Origin: Hydrogenothermus sp.
Lineage (GTDB): Bacteria; Aquificota; Aquificia; Aquificales; Hydrogenothermaceae
Direction: 5' to 3'
DNA length: 7,650 bases
Assembly: GCA_003978675.1 (NCBI GenBank)
Contig: QNYP01000159.1
Span: 1-7,650 of the forward strand
Below are positions 1 through 6,772 of this stretch, piece by piece. The first letter of the stretch is position 1, and each line of letters begins with the position of its first letter. Position numbers and translations under genes: made by a program. A model generated the notes under the pieces. It was not told where the DNA came from and searched no databases. It saw nothing but the letters and a program-made list of their open reading frames with translations.

Positions 1-180
1 ATGCTTGATAAGGAAAGAAAATTACTGAAAAAAATAGAGTACTCTTTAGCTAAGATAGAGGCTGGAACCTATGGAATATGTGAAATGTGCGATACTGAAA
101 TTCCATTTGAAAGGCTAAAAGCAAGACCTGTTGCTAACCTTTGTATAAAATGTAAAGAAATCCAAGAAGAAAACGAGTAA
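1..180 (+). CDS. DksA/TraR-family C4 zinc-finger protein, 3' end only
   Basis: Reading frame 1 is open from the first base to TAA at 178-180 and gives 59 residues. They match the C-terminal half of the DksA/TraR family: a helical stretch with KLLKKIEYSLAKIEAGTYG, then a four-cysteine zinc finger C27-x2-C30-x17-C48-x2-C51, with the family's characteristic I-P-x-x-R-L-x-A-R-P segment between the two cysteine pairs. Family members usually have about 110-150 residues with an N-terminal coiled coil, so the ATG at base 1 is probably an internal methionine and the true start lies upstream of the window. Classic DksA binds the RNA polymerase secondary channel and works with ppGpp; many short homologues are uncharacterised, so the exact role here is open. 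The stop is 10 bp before panB, which suggests co-transcription. Confidence 0.85.
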   Translation: MLDKERKLLKKIEYSLAKIEAGTYGICEMCDTEIPFERLKARPVANLCIKCKEIQEENE

Positions 181-190
181 GCGAGGAAAA

Positions 191-982
191 ATGAAAACAA
201 TAAAAGATTTTATAAAAGCTAAAGAAAACAAACAAAAAATAACAATGATTTCTTTATATGAGTTTTGGTCTGCAAAAATATGTGAAGAAGCAGGAATTGA
301 TTGTATTTTAGTTGGTGATTCTGCTGGTATGGTTGTTGCTGGATATGACTCAACTTTGCCTGTTAGTTTAGATGAAATGATATACCACGCAAAAGCTGTT
401 AGAAGAGGTGCTCCAAATACATTTATAGTTGTTGACATGCCATTTCTAACTTATCAAATAAATGCAGAAAAAGCCCTAGAAAATGCAGGAAGGATTATGA
501 AAGAAACAGGAGCCAATGCTATTAAAGTAGAAGGAGGAGAAGAAATAGCCCATATAATAGAAAAGTTGATAAATGCAGGAATTCCAGTAATGGGTCATCT
601 GGGACTTACTCCTCAATCTGTTCATGCTCTTGGTGGTTATAAAGTTCAGGGAAAAACAGAAGAAGACCAAAAAAGAATTATAAAAGATGCAAAAATTTTA
701 GAACAAATAGGAGTTTTTTCTATTGTTTTAGAAGCAGTTCCTAAAAAATTAGCAAAGGAAATAACAGAGTTTTTAGATATTCCAACAATTGGGATTGGTG
801 CTTGTAATGAAACAGATGGTCAAGTTTTAGTTTTTCACGATATGATGGGATTTTTTGATAAATCTCCTAAGTTTGTAAAAAGATATGTAGAAGGTAAAAA
901 ACTATTTTTAGAAGGTTTAAAAGCTTTTAAAGAAGAAGTTCAAACAGGAAAATTCCCTTCAGATGAGCAGTGTTATAAGTAA
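191..982 (+). CDS. panB: 3-methyl-2-oxobutanoate hydroxymethyltransferase (PanB)
   Basis: PanB transfers a hydroxymethyl group from 5,10-methylene-tetrahydrofolate to 2-oxoisovalerate, giving ketopantoate, the first committed step of pantothenate and coenzyme A synthesis in the cytoplasm. The 263-residue length is normal for this (beta/alpha)8-barrel family. Visible hallmarks are VGDS with metal ligand D43, GYDSTLPV at 51-58, VDMPF with D82, VEGG with E114, GHLGLTPQS at 135-143, GGYKVQGK at 148-155, and the catalytic glutamate E181 in VLEAVP. The glycine-rich loop reads G-I-G-A-C205 where most members have G-I-G-A-G, and the usual Y-D near residue 23 is Y-E; neither removes a known metal ligand. 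The ATG has an AGGA at 184-187 only 3 nt upstream, a short spacing. The 3' end overlaps the next gene by 20 bp. Confidence 0.95.
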   Translation: MKTIKDFIKAKENKQKITMISLYEFWSAKICEEAGIDCILVGDSAGMVVAGYDSTLPVSLDEMIYHAKAVRRGAPNTFIVVDMPFLTYQINAEKALENAGRIMKETGANAIKVEGGEEIAHIIEKLINAGIPVMGHLGLTPQSVHALGGYKVQGKTEEDQKRIIKDAKILEQIGVFSIVLEAVPKKLAKEITEFLDIPTIGIGACNETDGQVLVFHDMMGFFDKSPKFVKRYVEGKKLFLEGLKAFKEEVQTGKFPSDEQCYK

Positions 983-1577
983 AGATTTATCTTTAGCTGT
1001 TTCTTATCTTAAAAATAACAAAATTATTGTGTTTCCTACAGATACTTTATATGGGATTTTAGCTAATGCCCTTTGCAAAGAATGTGTTGAAAAGGTTTAT
1101 AAAATAAAAAAACGAACTCCAAGCAAACCTTATTTAATTCTTATAAAAAATTTAGAAGATTTAAAATCTTTTGATGTTGAACTTTCAGAAATAGAAAAAA
1201 AAGTTTTATTGCATAGAGGAATTACAGTAATTTTAGACTTAAAAAATCCATCAAAGTGGAAATATTTACACAGAGGAACAAATACTTTAGCCTTTAGAAT
1301 TCCAAAAGAAGGTTTAATTTTAAAGCTTTTGCAAAAATTAAATTTTCCAGTAATAGCTCCAAGTGCAAATCCTCAAAATTTAACACCTGCTAGTGATATA
1401 AACGAGGCTTATAAGTATTTTAAGGATAATATAGACCTTTACTTTGATGCTGGAGAAATAAAAAACAGAAAACCTTCTAGCATAGTAAAATTTGAAAATG
1501 AAAAACCTTTAATGGTTAGAGAGGGAACAATATCTTATAAAGAAATTTCAGAAATTATTCAAAGAAAACAGGATTAG
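963..1577 (+). CDS. tsaC: L-threonylcarbamoyladenylate synthase (TsaC/YrdC/Sua5 family)
   Basis: This enzyme condenses threonine, bicarbonate and ATP into threonylcarbamoyl-AMP, the donor used by the TsaD complex to make t6A at position 37 of tRNAs reading ANN codons. The 204 residues form one YrdC domain without the extra C-terminal Sua5 domain, so TsaC rather than long Sua5. Motifs seen are FPTDTLYG at 24-31, K49-K-R51 followed by P-S-K-P for the nucleotide/threonine site, A-F-R-I-P at 110-114, APSAN at 132-136, and a C-terminal S-S-I-V segment followed by R-E-G. The ATG lies inside panB in another frame; an AGGAA at 946-950 is 12 nt away, so translation probably depends on coupling to panB. 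The last 23 bp overlap the 3' end of the opposite-strand gene. Confidence 0.92.
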   Translation: MSSVISKDLSLAVSYLKNNKIIVFPTDTLYGILANALCKECVEKVYKIKKRTPSKPYLILIKNLEDLKSFDVELSEIEKKVLLHRGITVILDLKNPSKWKYLHRGTNTLAFRIPKEGLILKLLQKLNFPVIAPSANPQNLTPASDINEAYKYFKDNIDLYFDAGEIKNRKPSSIVKFENEKPLMVREGTISYKEISEIIQRKQD

Positions 1578-2550
1578 TTATAGCAACTATATCAAAACTA
1601 AAGAATAAATTTAAAAAATTATACTTGTAATCAAATACTACAAACTGATAGTATCCTGCAGATTTTGGGATTATTGAAAAACTTCCTTTATAGTAATTTT
1701 CAAGTTTACCGTTTATATAAACTGCTGTTATGTATCTTGGATTTACAGAAAAATAAATTACTGGGCTTTTATCTACTTTTATAAGACTTCCAAATGTATA
1801 AACTTTATCTTTTGTTTTTACTATGAAGTTTATATTTGGGTCTTTGTAGAAATACACATAAGAATGGCCATTGTTGATTGCATTTAAATAAGTTGATTTT
1901 TTCTTATAGAATGAGTTATGGTCTTCTTTAATATATATAACATTTCTTATTAAATTTATTTGATAATTGATATCAGGATAGGTGAATTTTTGATTATTTT
2001 TTATAAATTTTTCTTCAACTACTGCTTCATTTTTACCTACAAAACATATGTCTTTAACAGGGTCAAACTGGGTAAAAATTGTATCTTTTTTTAGATTTTT
2101 GTATTTGTAATAAAAGGCTGATTCTTGGTCTAGATTATAAAAAAGTAAAAACTTTAGGTTTCTGATTTTTGATAAAAATTTTTTCTTTTGTTTTTTTACT
2201 GAAAAAAGGGGTTTACATTTTGTATCTTCTAAAATAAATATGTATTTGTCATTAAATTTTCCTTCAAAGTAAGCAGGAGTATCTTTATCTAAAAATATTG
2301 TTAAATCTTTGTTTTTTAGATTTTTTAAGTCTTCCCTTGAAATTAAAGAATTTTGATGGTTATCTGCTAAAACTCCAAAAACTATGTCCTTTTTTATAAA
2401 AGGAAAAGTTAATTTAGGTAAATTTTGCGTCTTTAAGTTGCTTATATAAATAGCTGGAGTTATTTCTTCAAGTAAGTATAGAAAAAATAAAATAAATAAT
2501 AAAATTAGAAAGAGAGGGAAAAACCTCCCTTTCCGTTTTGTATTTTTCAT
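1555..2550 (-). CDS. Membrane-anchored hypothetical protein with PHP-protein-like C-terminal tail
   Basis: Function not recognised. The 331 residues start with a basic stretch (KNTKRKGR), then one hydrophobic segment at about 10-27, giving a signal anchor or uncleaved signal with the rest probably outside the membrane; there is no lipobox cysteine. The C-terminal third recalls the tail that follows the catalytic part of PHP-domain phosphoesterase-like proteins: A-I-N-N-G-H-S-Y-V at 224-232, A-V-Y-I-N-G-K-L at 276-283, S-A-G-Y-Y-Q-F at 297-303, and a closing I-T-N-P-V-F-F at 324-330 like the usual S-N-P-I-Y end. The middle region has no HxH or DH metal cluster of an active PHP domain; the only faint echo is A-D-N-H-Q at 62-66. 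I infer a degenerate, probably non-catalytic relative. The ATG is 3 nt after thiG, with AGGAAG inside the thiG 3' end, so the two are likely coupled. Confidence 0.75.
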   Translation of the reverse strand: MKNTKRKGRFFPLFLILLFILFFLYLLEEITPAIYISNLKTQNLPKLTFPFIKKDIVFGVLADNHQNSLISREDLKNLKNKDLTIFLDKDTPAYFEGKFNDKYIFILEDTKCKPLFSVKKQKKKFLSKIRNLKFLLFYNLDQESAFYYKYKNLKKDTIFTQFDPVKDICFVGKNEAVVEEKFIKNNQKFTYPDINYQINLIRNVIYIKEDHNSFYKKKSTYLNAINNGHSYVYFYKDPNINFIVKTKDKVYTFGSLIKVDKSPVIYFSVNPRYITAVYINGKLENYYKGSFSIIPKSAGYYQFVVFDYKYNFLNLFFSFDIVAITNPVFFE

Positions 2551-2553
2551 ATT

Positions 2554-3354
2554 TTATCTTCCTATTATACCTTCCGTTGGAGAAGATGCAGATGCATACA
2601 TTTTTTTAGGAATTCTTCCTGCAAGGTATGCAAGTCTACCTGCTTTTACTGCATATTTCATTGCAACTGCCATCTTTATAGGGTCTTTAGCCTGAGCTAT
2701 TGCTGTATTCATTAAAACTCCATCTACTCCAAGCTCCATAACTATCGCTGCATCTGAAGCTGTTCCAATTCCTGCATCAACTATAACTGGTATGTTTACT
2801 GCTTCTTTTATAAATAAGATGTTGTAAGGATTTTGAAGCCCAAGACCTGAACCTATTGGAGCTGCTAAAGGCATTACTGCAGCACAGCCTATTTCTTCAA
2901 ATTTTTTAGCCATAACTGGGTCATCTGTTATGTATGGTAGAACTGTAAATCCTTCTTTTACCAGTATTTCCGCAGCTTTTAAAGTTTCTGTCATATCTGG
3001 ATAAAGGGTTTTTTGATCTCCGATAACTTCTAATTTTACAAATCCGTGTCCTAAAGCTTCTCTGGCAAGTTTTGCAGTAACAACAGCTTCTTCTGCTGTA
3101 TAACAACCTGCTGTATTAGGTAAAATCATAACTTTAGAAGTATCTATGTAATCAAGTAGATTTGGCTCATCTGGATTTGTTATGTTAACCCTTCTAACTG
3201 CAACAGTTATCATCTCTGCACCAGAAGCTTCTGTTGCTTTTGCTGTTTCTTCAAAATCTTTGTATTTTCCTGAACCGACGATAAGCCTAGATGTAAACTC
3301 TCTATCTCCTATTACCAGCTTATCATCTTTAAAAAATTGTTCCTCATTAAACAT
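2554..3354 (-). CDS. thiG: Thiazole synthase (ThiG)
   Basis: ThiG forms the thiazole phosphate ring of thiamine from 1-deoxy-D-xylulose 5-phosphate, dehydroglycine or iminoglycine, and the thiocarboxylate of ThiS. The 266-residue protein carries the family signature almost throughout: S-R-L-I-V-G-S-G-K-Y at 22-31, E-x-S-G-A-E with T-V-A-V-R-R at 50-55, L-P-N-T-A-G-C at 78-84, the K-L-E-V-I segment with Schiff-base lysine K107, M-P-L-A-A-P-I-G-S-G-L-G for phosphate binding, V-D-A-G-I-G, and N-T-A-I-A near the C-terminus. A ten-residue extension precedes the usual start of homology and is supported by a strong ribosome site 6 nt before the ATG. No thiS, thiH/thiO, thiF or other thi gene is within the window, and no TPP riboswitch fits in the 37 bp upstream, so regulation must come from elsewhere in the operon, or it is constitutive. 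Confidence 0.96.
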   Translation of the reverse strand: MFNEEQFFKDDKLVIGDREFTSRLIVGSGKYKDFEETAKATEASGAEMITVAVRRVNITNPDEPNLLDYIDTSKVMILPNTAGCYTAEEAVVTAKLAREALGHGFVKLEVIGDQKTLYPDMTETLKAAEILVKEGFTVLPYITDDPVMAKKFEEIGCAAVMPLAAPIGSGLGLQNPYNILFIKEAVNIPVIVDAGIGTASDAAIVMELGVDGVLMNTAIAQAKDPIKMAVAMKYAVKAGRLAYLAGRIPKKMYASASSPTEGIIGR

Positions 3355-3360
3355 TTAAGA

Positions 3361-3366
3361 CCTCCT
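3361..3366 (-). promoter_or_regulatory. Strong Shine-Dalgarno for thiG
   Basis: The minus strand reads AGGAGG here, 6 nt before the thiG ATG. It supports the chosen start. It lies in the longest intergenic gap of the minus-strand cluster (3355-3391), which otherwise shows only AT-rich sequence. Confidence 0.85.
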
Positions 3367-3391
3367 ATGAATAGATTTTATAAAAATTTTA

Positions 3392-4792
3392 TCAAATATA
3401 AATTGTTTCGCCATATTTTACTATGTGAGATTTCAGATTTAATTCATTTTTTAGTTTATCTTTAAAGGCTTTCATTACTTCTTTTTCACCGTGAATAAGG
3501 TAAACTGTTTGTAGTTTGTCTAAAGAACCTTTCAGCCAATCAAATAAAACTGGCTGGTCTGCATGAGAAGAAAATCCATTTATTGTGTAAATTTTTGCTT
3601 TTACTGCAATTTCTTCATTATAGATTTTTACTGTTTTAGCTCCGTCTATAATTTGTCTTCCCAATGTTCCTTTTGCTTGATATCCTACAAAAATAATACT
3701 GCTTTCTTTTCTCCATAAATTATGTTTTAAATGATGTTTAATTCTTCCTCCGCTACACATTCCACTTCCAGCTAAAATTATTGCTCCTTCTTTAATTTCA
3801 TTAATTTTTTTTGATTCTTCTACAGTTTGTGTAAATTCTAAATATGGAAAAACAAATGGGTTTATTCCTTTTTTTATTAGATTTTGAGTTTCCTCATTAA
3901 AAGCTTGAGGAAATTGTAAAAATATTTTTGTTGCAGAAATTGCAAGGGGACTATCTAGAAATACTCTACATTTTGGTAGTATACCCTCATCATACATTTG
4001 CCTTAAAACGAATAAAATTTCTTGAGACCTCTCCAATGCAAAAGTAGGAATTACTATATTTCCCCCATTTTCAAATGATTCTAAAATAGCACTTTTAAAT
4101 TCTTCTATTGTTTCTTCTAAAGTTTTGTGTTTTCTATTTGCATAAGTTGTTTCAATGTAAACAAAATCTGCATTCTTTAACGGCTCTATAGGTTTTATTA
4201 TTAGCCTTTTCTTTAATCCTAAATCACCACTAAAAACAATAGTTTTTGTTTGATTTTCTTCCTTTATTTCAAACTTTACAAAGGCAGAACCTAAAATGTG
4301 TCCTGCATCAAAAAAGGTTATTTTTATATTATCTGTGATATAAAAAGGCTGATGGTAATCTAGCTCTATTTTAAAGGATTCCATTGCATCATAGACATCA
4401 TCTTCATAGTAAATAGGTGGCTTTACATCTTCAGGATTTCCTCGTCTTAATGCTTTTTTATATTGGGTTTTATATTCTTCCAGCATAACTCTAACAGAAT
4501 CTAAAAGCATAATTCTAGCTATTCTTTTTGTTGCTTTTGTAGAGATAATTTTTCCCCTAAAGCCGTGTCTAACAAGTTTTGGAACTCTACCTATATGGTC
4601 TATATGAGCATGGGTTAATATGAGATAATCAATTTTTTTAGGATCAAATGGAAATGGATTATAATTTTTATTTTCGTCGAAACCCTGAAACATTCCGCAA
4701 TCAACAAGGATTTTTAGTTTGCCTACTTGAATCAAATGGCAAGAACCAGTAACCCCTTCTGTTGCTCCGAAAGATTGGATTTTTATATTCAC
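3392..4792 (-). CDS. Beta-CASP metallo-beta-lactamase RNase (MBL-fold RNA-processing nuclease)
   Basis: The 466 residues form a metallo-beta-lactamase fold with a beta-CASP insertion, the family of bacterial and archaeal CPSF73-like RNases (for example Thermus TTHA0252). Metal-binding motifs seen are D31, H61-x-H63-x-D65-H66, D-A-G-H165, and F-S-G-D190. After the E-T-T-Y-A-N-R segment come the beta-CASP parts: P-T-F-A-L-E-R-S-Q-E, then G-S-G-M-C-S-G-G-R, and near the C-terminus F-S-S-H-A-D-Q and L-I-H-G-E, which carry the late histidines. All expected zinc ligands appear intact, so an active endo- or exonuclease acting on RNA in the cytoplasm is likely; its substrates cannot be told from sequence. 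The start is GTG: an in-frame TAG only 9 nt upstream rules out a longer protein, and AGGAA at 4799-4803 is well placed. It sits 17 nt after the SafE-like gene. Confidence 0.93.
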   Translation of the reverse strand: MNIKIQSFGATEGVTGSCHLIQVGKLKILVDCGMFQGFDENKNYNPFPFDPKKIDYLILTHAHIDHIGRVPKLVRHGFRGKIISTKATKRIARIMLLDSVRVMLEEYKTQYKKALRRGNPEDVKPPIYYEDDVYDAMESFKIELDYHQPFYITDNIKITFFDAGHILGSAFVKFEIKEENQTKTIVFSGDLGLKKRLIIKPIEPLKNADFVYIETTYANRKHKTLEETIEEFKSAILESFENGGNIVIPTFALERSQEILFVLRQMYDEGILPKCRVFLDSPLAISATKIFLQFPQAFNEETQNLIKKGINPFVFPYLEFTQTVEESKKINEIKEGAIILAGSGMCSGGRIKHHLKHNLWRKESSIIFVGYQAKGTLGRQIIDGAKTVKIYNEEIAVKAKIYTINGFSSHADQPVLFDWLKGSLDKLQTVYLIHGEKEVMKAFKDKLKNELNLKSHIVKYGETIYI

Positions 4793-4798
4793 AGTTAA

Positions 4799-4803
4799 TT
4801 CCT
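4799..4803 (-). promoter_or_regulatory. Shine-Dalgarno supporting the GTG start of the beta-CASP RNase
   Basis: The minus strand reads AGGAA, 6 nt before GTG at 4792-4790. With an in-frame stop just upstream it fixes the start at this GTG. Confidence 0.7.
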
Positions 4804-4809
4804 ATAATT

Positions 4810-5439
4810 TTAATGATGATGTCCTATTCCAAAGGCTCTTAAAATAGCCAATACTCCTAATAAAATTACAATTAATCCACTTAAACCGGCAAGTCTTTTC
4901 CTAAAAATTGGAGACAATTTATTAAAAACTAAACTGGAAAAAAACATAGCAGGAACAGTTCCTAAACCAAATAAAGTCATAACAATAAGACCTTTTACTG
5001 GGGATTTTTCTAAAACTGACTGCATAAGCATTGCATAAATAAGAGGACAGGGTAAAAAACCATTAAACATTCCTAAAAAAAATGGGTTCTTTCTAAATTT
5101 AGATAATATATCTGCAATAGTTGTAAAAATTAAATCTAGTCCTGGAATACCTTTATCTTTCAAATTACCAAGGATTTGAAAACCTAAAACAATCATAAAA
5201 ATTCCTAAAAATAAAGATAATCCTTTTTGCAAGACCTGAAATTGCAAGGAGTGAAAAAACATTCCTATATATCCAGCTACAAAACCTAAAAAACTGTATG
5301 TAAAAATCCTACCTGAATTGTAAAGTATATTCCCTAAAAACCAGTTTTTATACTGAATTAACGGAGGAATAAAACCACACATTCCAATGCAGTGATAAGA
5401 GCCTAAAAAACCAGCCAAAACAAATAAAAAATATTCCAA
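4810..5439 (-). CDS. TauE/SafE / DsbD-like polytopic membrane protein
   Basis: A 209-residue inner-membrane protein with about six hydrophobic segments, belonging to the sulfite-exporter TauE/SafE-like group that overlaps the DsbD-like (DsbD_2, UreH-like) family. Signatures are G-S-Y-H-C-I-G-M-C-G at 13-22 (H16, C17, C21) in the first segment, N-S-G-R at 41-44, and N-G-F-L-P-C-P-L-I-Y at 126-135 with C131. Family members are variously linked to metal delivery, cytochrome oxidase assembly or transfer of reducing equivalents; the paired membrane cysteines favour a redox or metal role over sulfite export, but this is inference. The protein ends in three histidines (207-209), a possible metal-binding tail. 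Start is TTG; the first in-frame ATG (M20) would cut off the first membrane segment and C17. It begins 4 nt after hflX, with its ribosome site in the hflX 3' end. Confidence 0.85.
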   Translation of the reverse strand: MEYFLFVLAGFLGSYHCIGMCGFIPPLIQYKNWFLGNILYNSGRIFTYSFLGFVAGYIGMFFHSLQFQVLQKGLSLFLGIFMIVLGFQILGNLKDKGIPGLDLIFTTIADILSKFRKNPFFLGMFNGFLPCPLIYAMLMQSVLEKSPVKGLIVMTLFGLGTVPAMFFSSLVFNKLSPIFRKRLAGLSGLIVILLGVLAILRAFGIGHHH

Positions 5440-5443
5440 CGGT

Positions 5444-6574
5444 TTAATACTCCTTACTTGTCTTAAAACTTAAAGTTTTTGTTTTAGCATACTCTTTTAA
5501 AATTTCAAAAAGTTTGTCTAAATTCCAGCCTTTTTCTGTTGAAATAATTACAGATTTTTTATCAGATGTTAAAAGTATTTCATCTGAATTTTCCAAAAGC
5601 TCTGGAGAATTTATTACTTTATCAACTTTGTTTAAAACTAGAACCTGAGGTTTATCTAATGTTCCTATTTTTTTTAATATCTCATCAACTACTTCTACTT
5701 TTTCCTGCCATTTTTCATCTGATACATCAACTACGTGCAGTATTAAATCTGCTTCTTCTACTTCTTCAAGGGTAGACATAAAAGCATCCATTATTTCCTT
5801 AGGCATATTTTTTACAAATCCAACAGTATCTGTTAGAAGAACTTTTTTATCTATATCTGGAAAAATAATAAATGAAGTTTTAGGGTCTAAAGTTGCAAAA
5901 AGCTGGTCTGAAATGAAAGTTTCTCTTTTGGTTAGCCTTTTTAAAAGTGTAGATTTTCCTACATTTGTGTATCCAACTAAAGCTACTTTTAATATATTAG
6001 GATTATATTTTCTCCATTTTCTTTGCTCTTTTCTTTGTTTTTGGATTTCTTTCAACTCTTTTTTTATTTTAGTAATTCTTCTTTTAATTTCTCTAACTCT
6101 TATTTCTCCATATTTTTCTCCGGCTCCTTTTGTTTTATATCCTCCTCCTATCCTTGATAGATGTTTACCAGCAGTTCCATAAATTCTTGGAAGTTCATGC
6201 TGTAAGGTGGCAAGTTCTACTTGAAGTTTAGCCTGCTTTGTTTTTGCCCTTTCTGAGAATATTCTTAGTATTAAGTCTGTTCTGTCTAAAACTTCGCATT
6301 TTGTTATTTCTTCAAGATTTGAAATTTGAACTGGAGTTAAATTTGTATCAAAAATAATTGTATCTGCTTTTATTCCTTCTGCAACTTCTGCAAGCTGTTT
6401 TGCTTTTCCTTTTCCTATATAAGTTGAAGGTTCCGGAGTTTCTCTTTTTTGGGAAAGTTTACCTAAAACTTTTCCCTTTAATGCAAAAACCAGCCCCTCC
6501 ATTTCTTGAAGGGACTGGCGAACTTCTAAAGAATTTCTATTTTTTGTTTGAACTCCTACTAAAATAGCTCTCAT
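5444..6574 (-). CDS. hflX: GTPase HflX
   Basis: HflX is a ribosome-associated GTPase that, in characterised bacteria, splits stalled or heat-stressed 70S ribosomes. The 376-residue length is typical. The N-terminal HflX domain shows T-Y-I-G-K-G-K at 51-57, F-D-x-x-L-T-P-V-Q at 75-83, D-R-T-D-L-I-L at 97-103, and L-Q-V-E-L-A at 117-122. A basic helical linker (about 155-190) follows. GTPase motifs are complete: G1 GYTNVGKS at 201-208, G2 F-A-T-L-D with T228, G3 D249-T-V-G, G4 N315-K-V-D318, and G5 I-S-T-E-K-G at 344-349. The usual G-P-G-E-T-x-L-E-x-D-R-R element before the linker is altered to G-A-G-E-K-Y-G-E-I-R-V-R at 150-161. The ATG is 6 nt after the hfq stop with no clear Shine-Dalgarno, so translation probably relies on coupling to hfq. 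Confidence 0.95.
   Translation of the reverse strand: MRAILVGVQTKNRNSLEVRQSLQEMEGLVFALKGKVLGKLSQKRETPEPSTYIGKGKAKQLAEVAEGIKADTIIFDTNLTPVQISNLEEITKCEVLDRTDLILRIFSERAKTKQAKLQVELATLQHELPRIYGTAGKHLSRIGGGYKTKGAGEKYGEIRVREIKRRITKIKKELKEIQKQRKEQRKWRKYNPNILKVALVGYTNVGKSTLLKRLTKRETFISDQLFATLDPKTSFIIFPDIDKKVLLTDTVGFVKNMPKEIMDAFMSTLEEVEEADLILHVVDVSDEKWQEKVEVVDEILKKIGTLDKPQVLVLNKVDKVINSPELLENSDEILLTSDKKSVIISTEKGWNLDKLFEILKEYAKTKTLSFKTSKEY
5450..5455 (-). promoter_or_regulatory. Shine-Dalgarno supporting the TTG start of the SafE-like gene
   Basis: The minus strand reads AAGGAG inside the last codons of hflX, 10 nt before TTG at 5439-5437. It supports the TTG start and points to translational coupling with hflX. 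Confidence 0.65.
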
Positions 6575-6580
6575 AAAAAC

Positions 6581-6772
6581 TTAAGTTTCAACTACTATAG
6601 TACTTATAGCATGTTTATAAATGAGCTGTTTTTCGCCATTTACATCAAGTAAAATAGTGAACTGATCTGCTCCCACAACTTTTCCAGTGATTCTGGTTCC
6701 TCTAGTAAGGTAAACAGTTATTTCTTTACCTTCCTCTTTTAACTCATTAAGAAGTTCATCTTGTATGTTCAT
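6581..6772 (-). CDS. hfq: RNA chaperone Hfq, short form
   Basis: Hfq forms a hexameric Sm ring that pairs small RNAs with mRNAs. The 63 residues cover only the Sm core: an N-terminal helix with Q4-D5, Sm1 including Y21, G25, G30, D36-Q37-F38, and the Sm2 signature Y52-K53-H54-A-I-S. Proximal-face residues that bind U-rich RNA (Q4, F38, K53, H54) are kept, so sRNA 3'-end binding is plausible. The lateral rim, R16-R17-E18-R19 in E. coli, aligns with K12-E13-E14-G15, so most of its positive charge is missing. No C-terminal tail follows the ring. The ATG overlaps the miaA stop as ATGA and is preceded by a very strong Shine-Dalgarno. miaA-hfq-hflX is the same order as in E. coli, which supports the assignment. 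Confidence 0.95.
   Translation of the reverse strand: MNIQDELLNELKEEGKEITVYLTRGTRITGKVVGADQFTILLDVNGEKQLIYKHAISTIVVET

Noticed and set aside
115..438. 107-codon minus-strand open frame across the DksA-type gene end and panB
   Set aside because: It lies antisense to two well-supported genes, has no recognisable motif and no separate ribosome site; a shadow frame.
1636..1655. Small inverted repeat ATACTA / TAGTAT as a possible terminator after tsaC
   Set aside because: Only a 6-bp AT-rich stem with an 8-nt loop and no following T-run, and it lies inside the opposite coding gene.
2921..3106. 61-codon minus-strand frame inside thiG
   Set aside because: Same strand, different frame from a highly conserved ThiG; Arg/Ser/Cys-rich translation with no family resemblance.
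3355..3391. Possible TPP riboswitch upstream of thiG
   Set aside because: The gap is only 37 bp and lacks the conserved THI-box elements; a TPP aptamer needs around 100 nt.
5566..6567. Three plus-strand open frames (5566-5775, 5913-6182, 6358-6567) antisense to hflX
   Set aside because: Their leucine/phenylalanine-rich translations are what the complement of a Lys/Glu-rich AT-rich gene gives; hflX is intact and explains the region.
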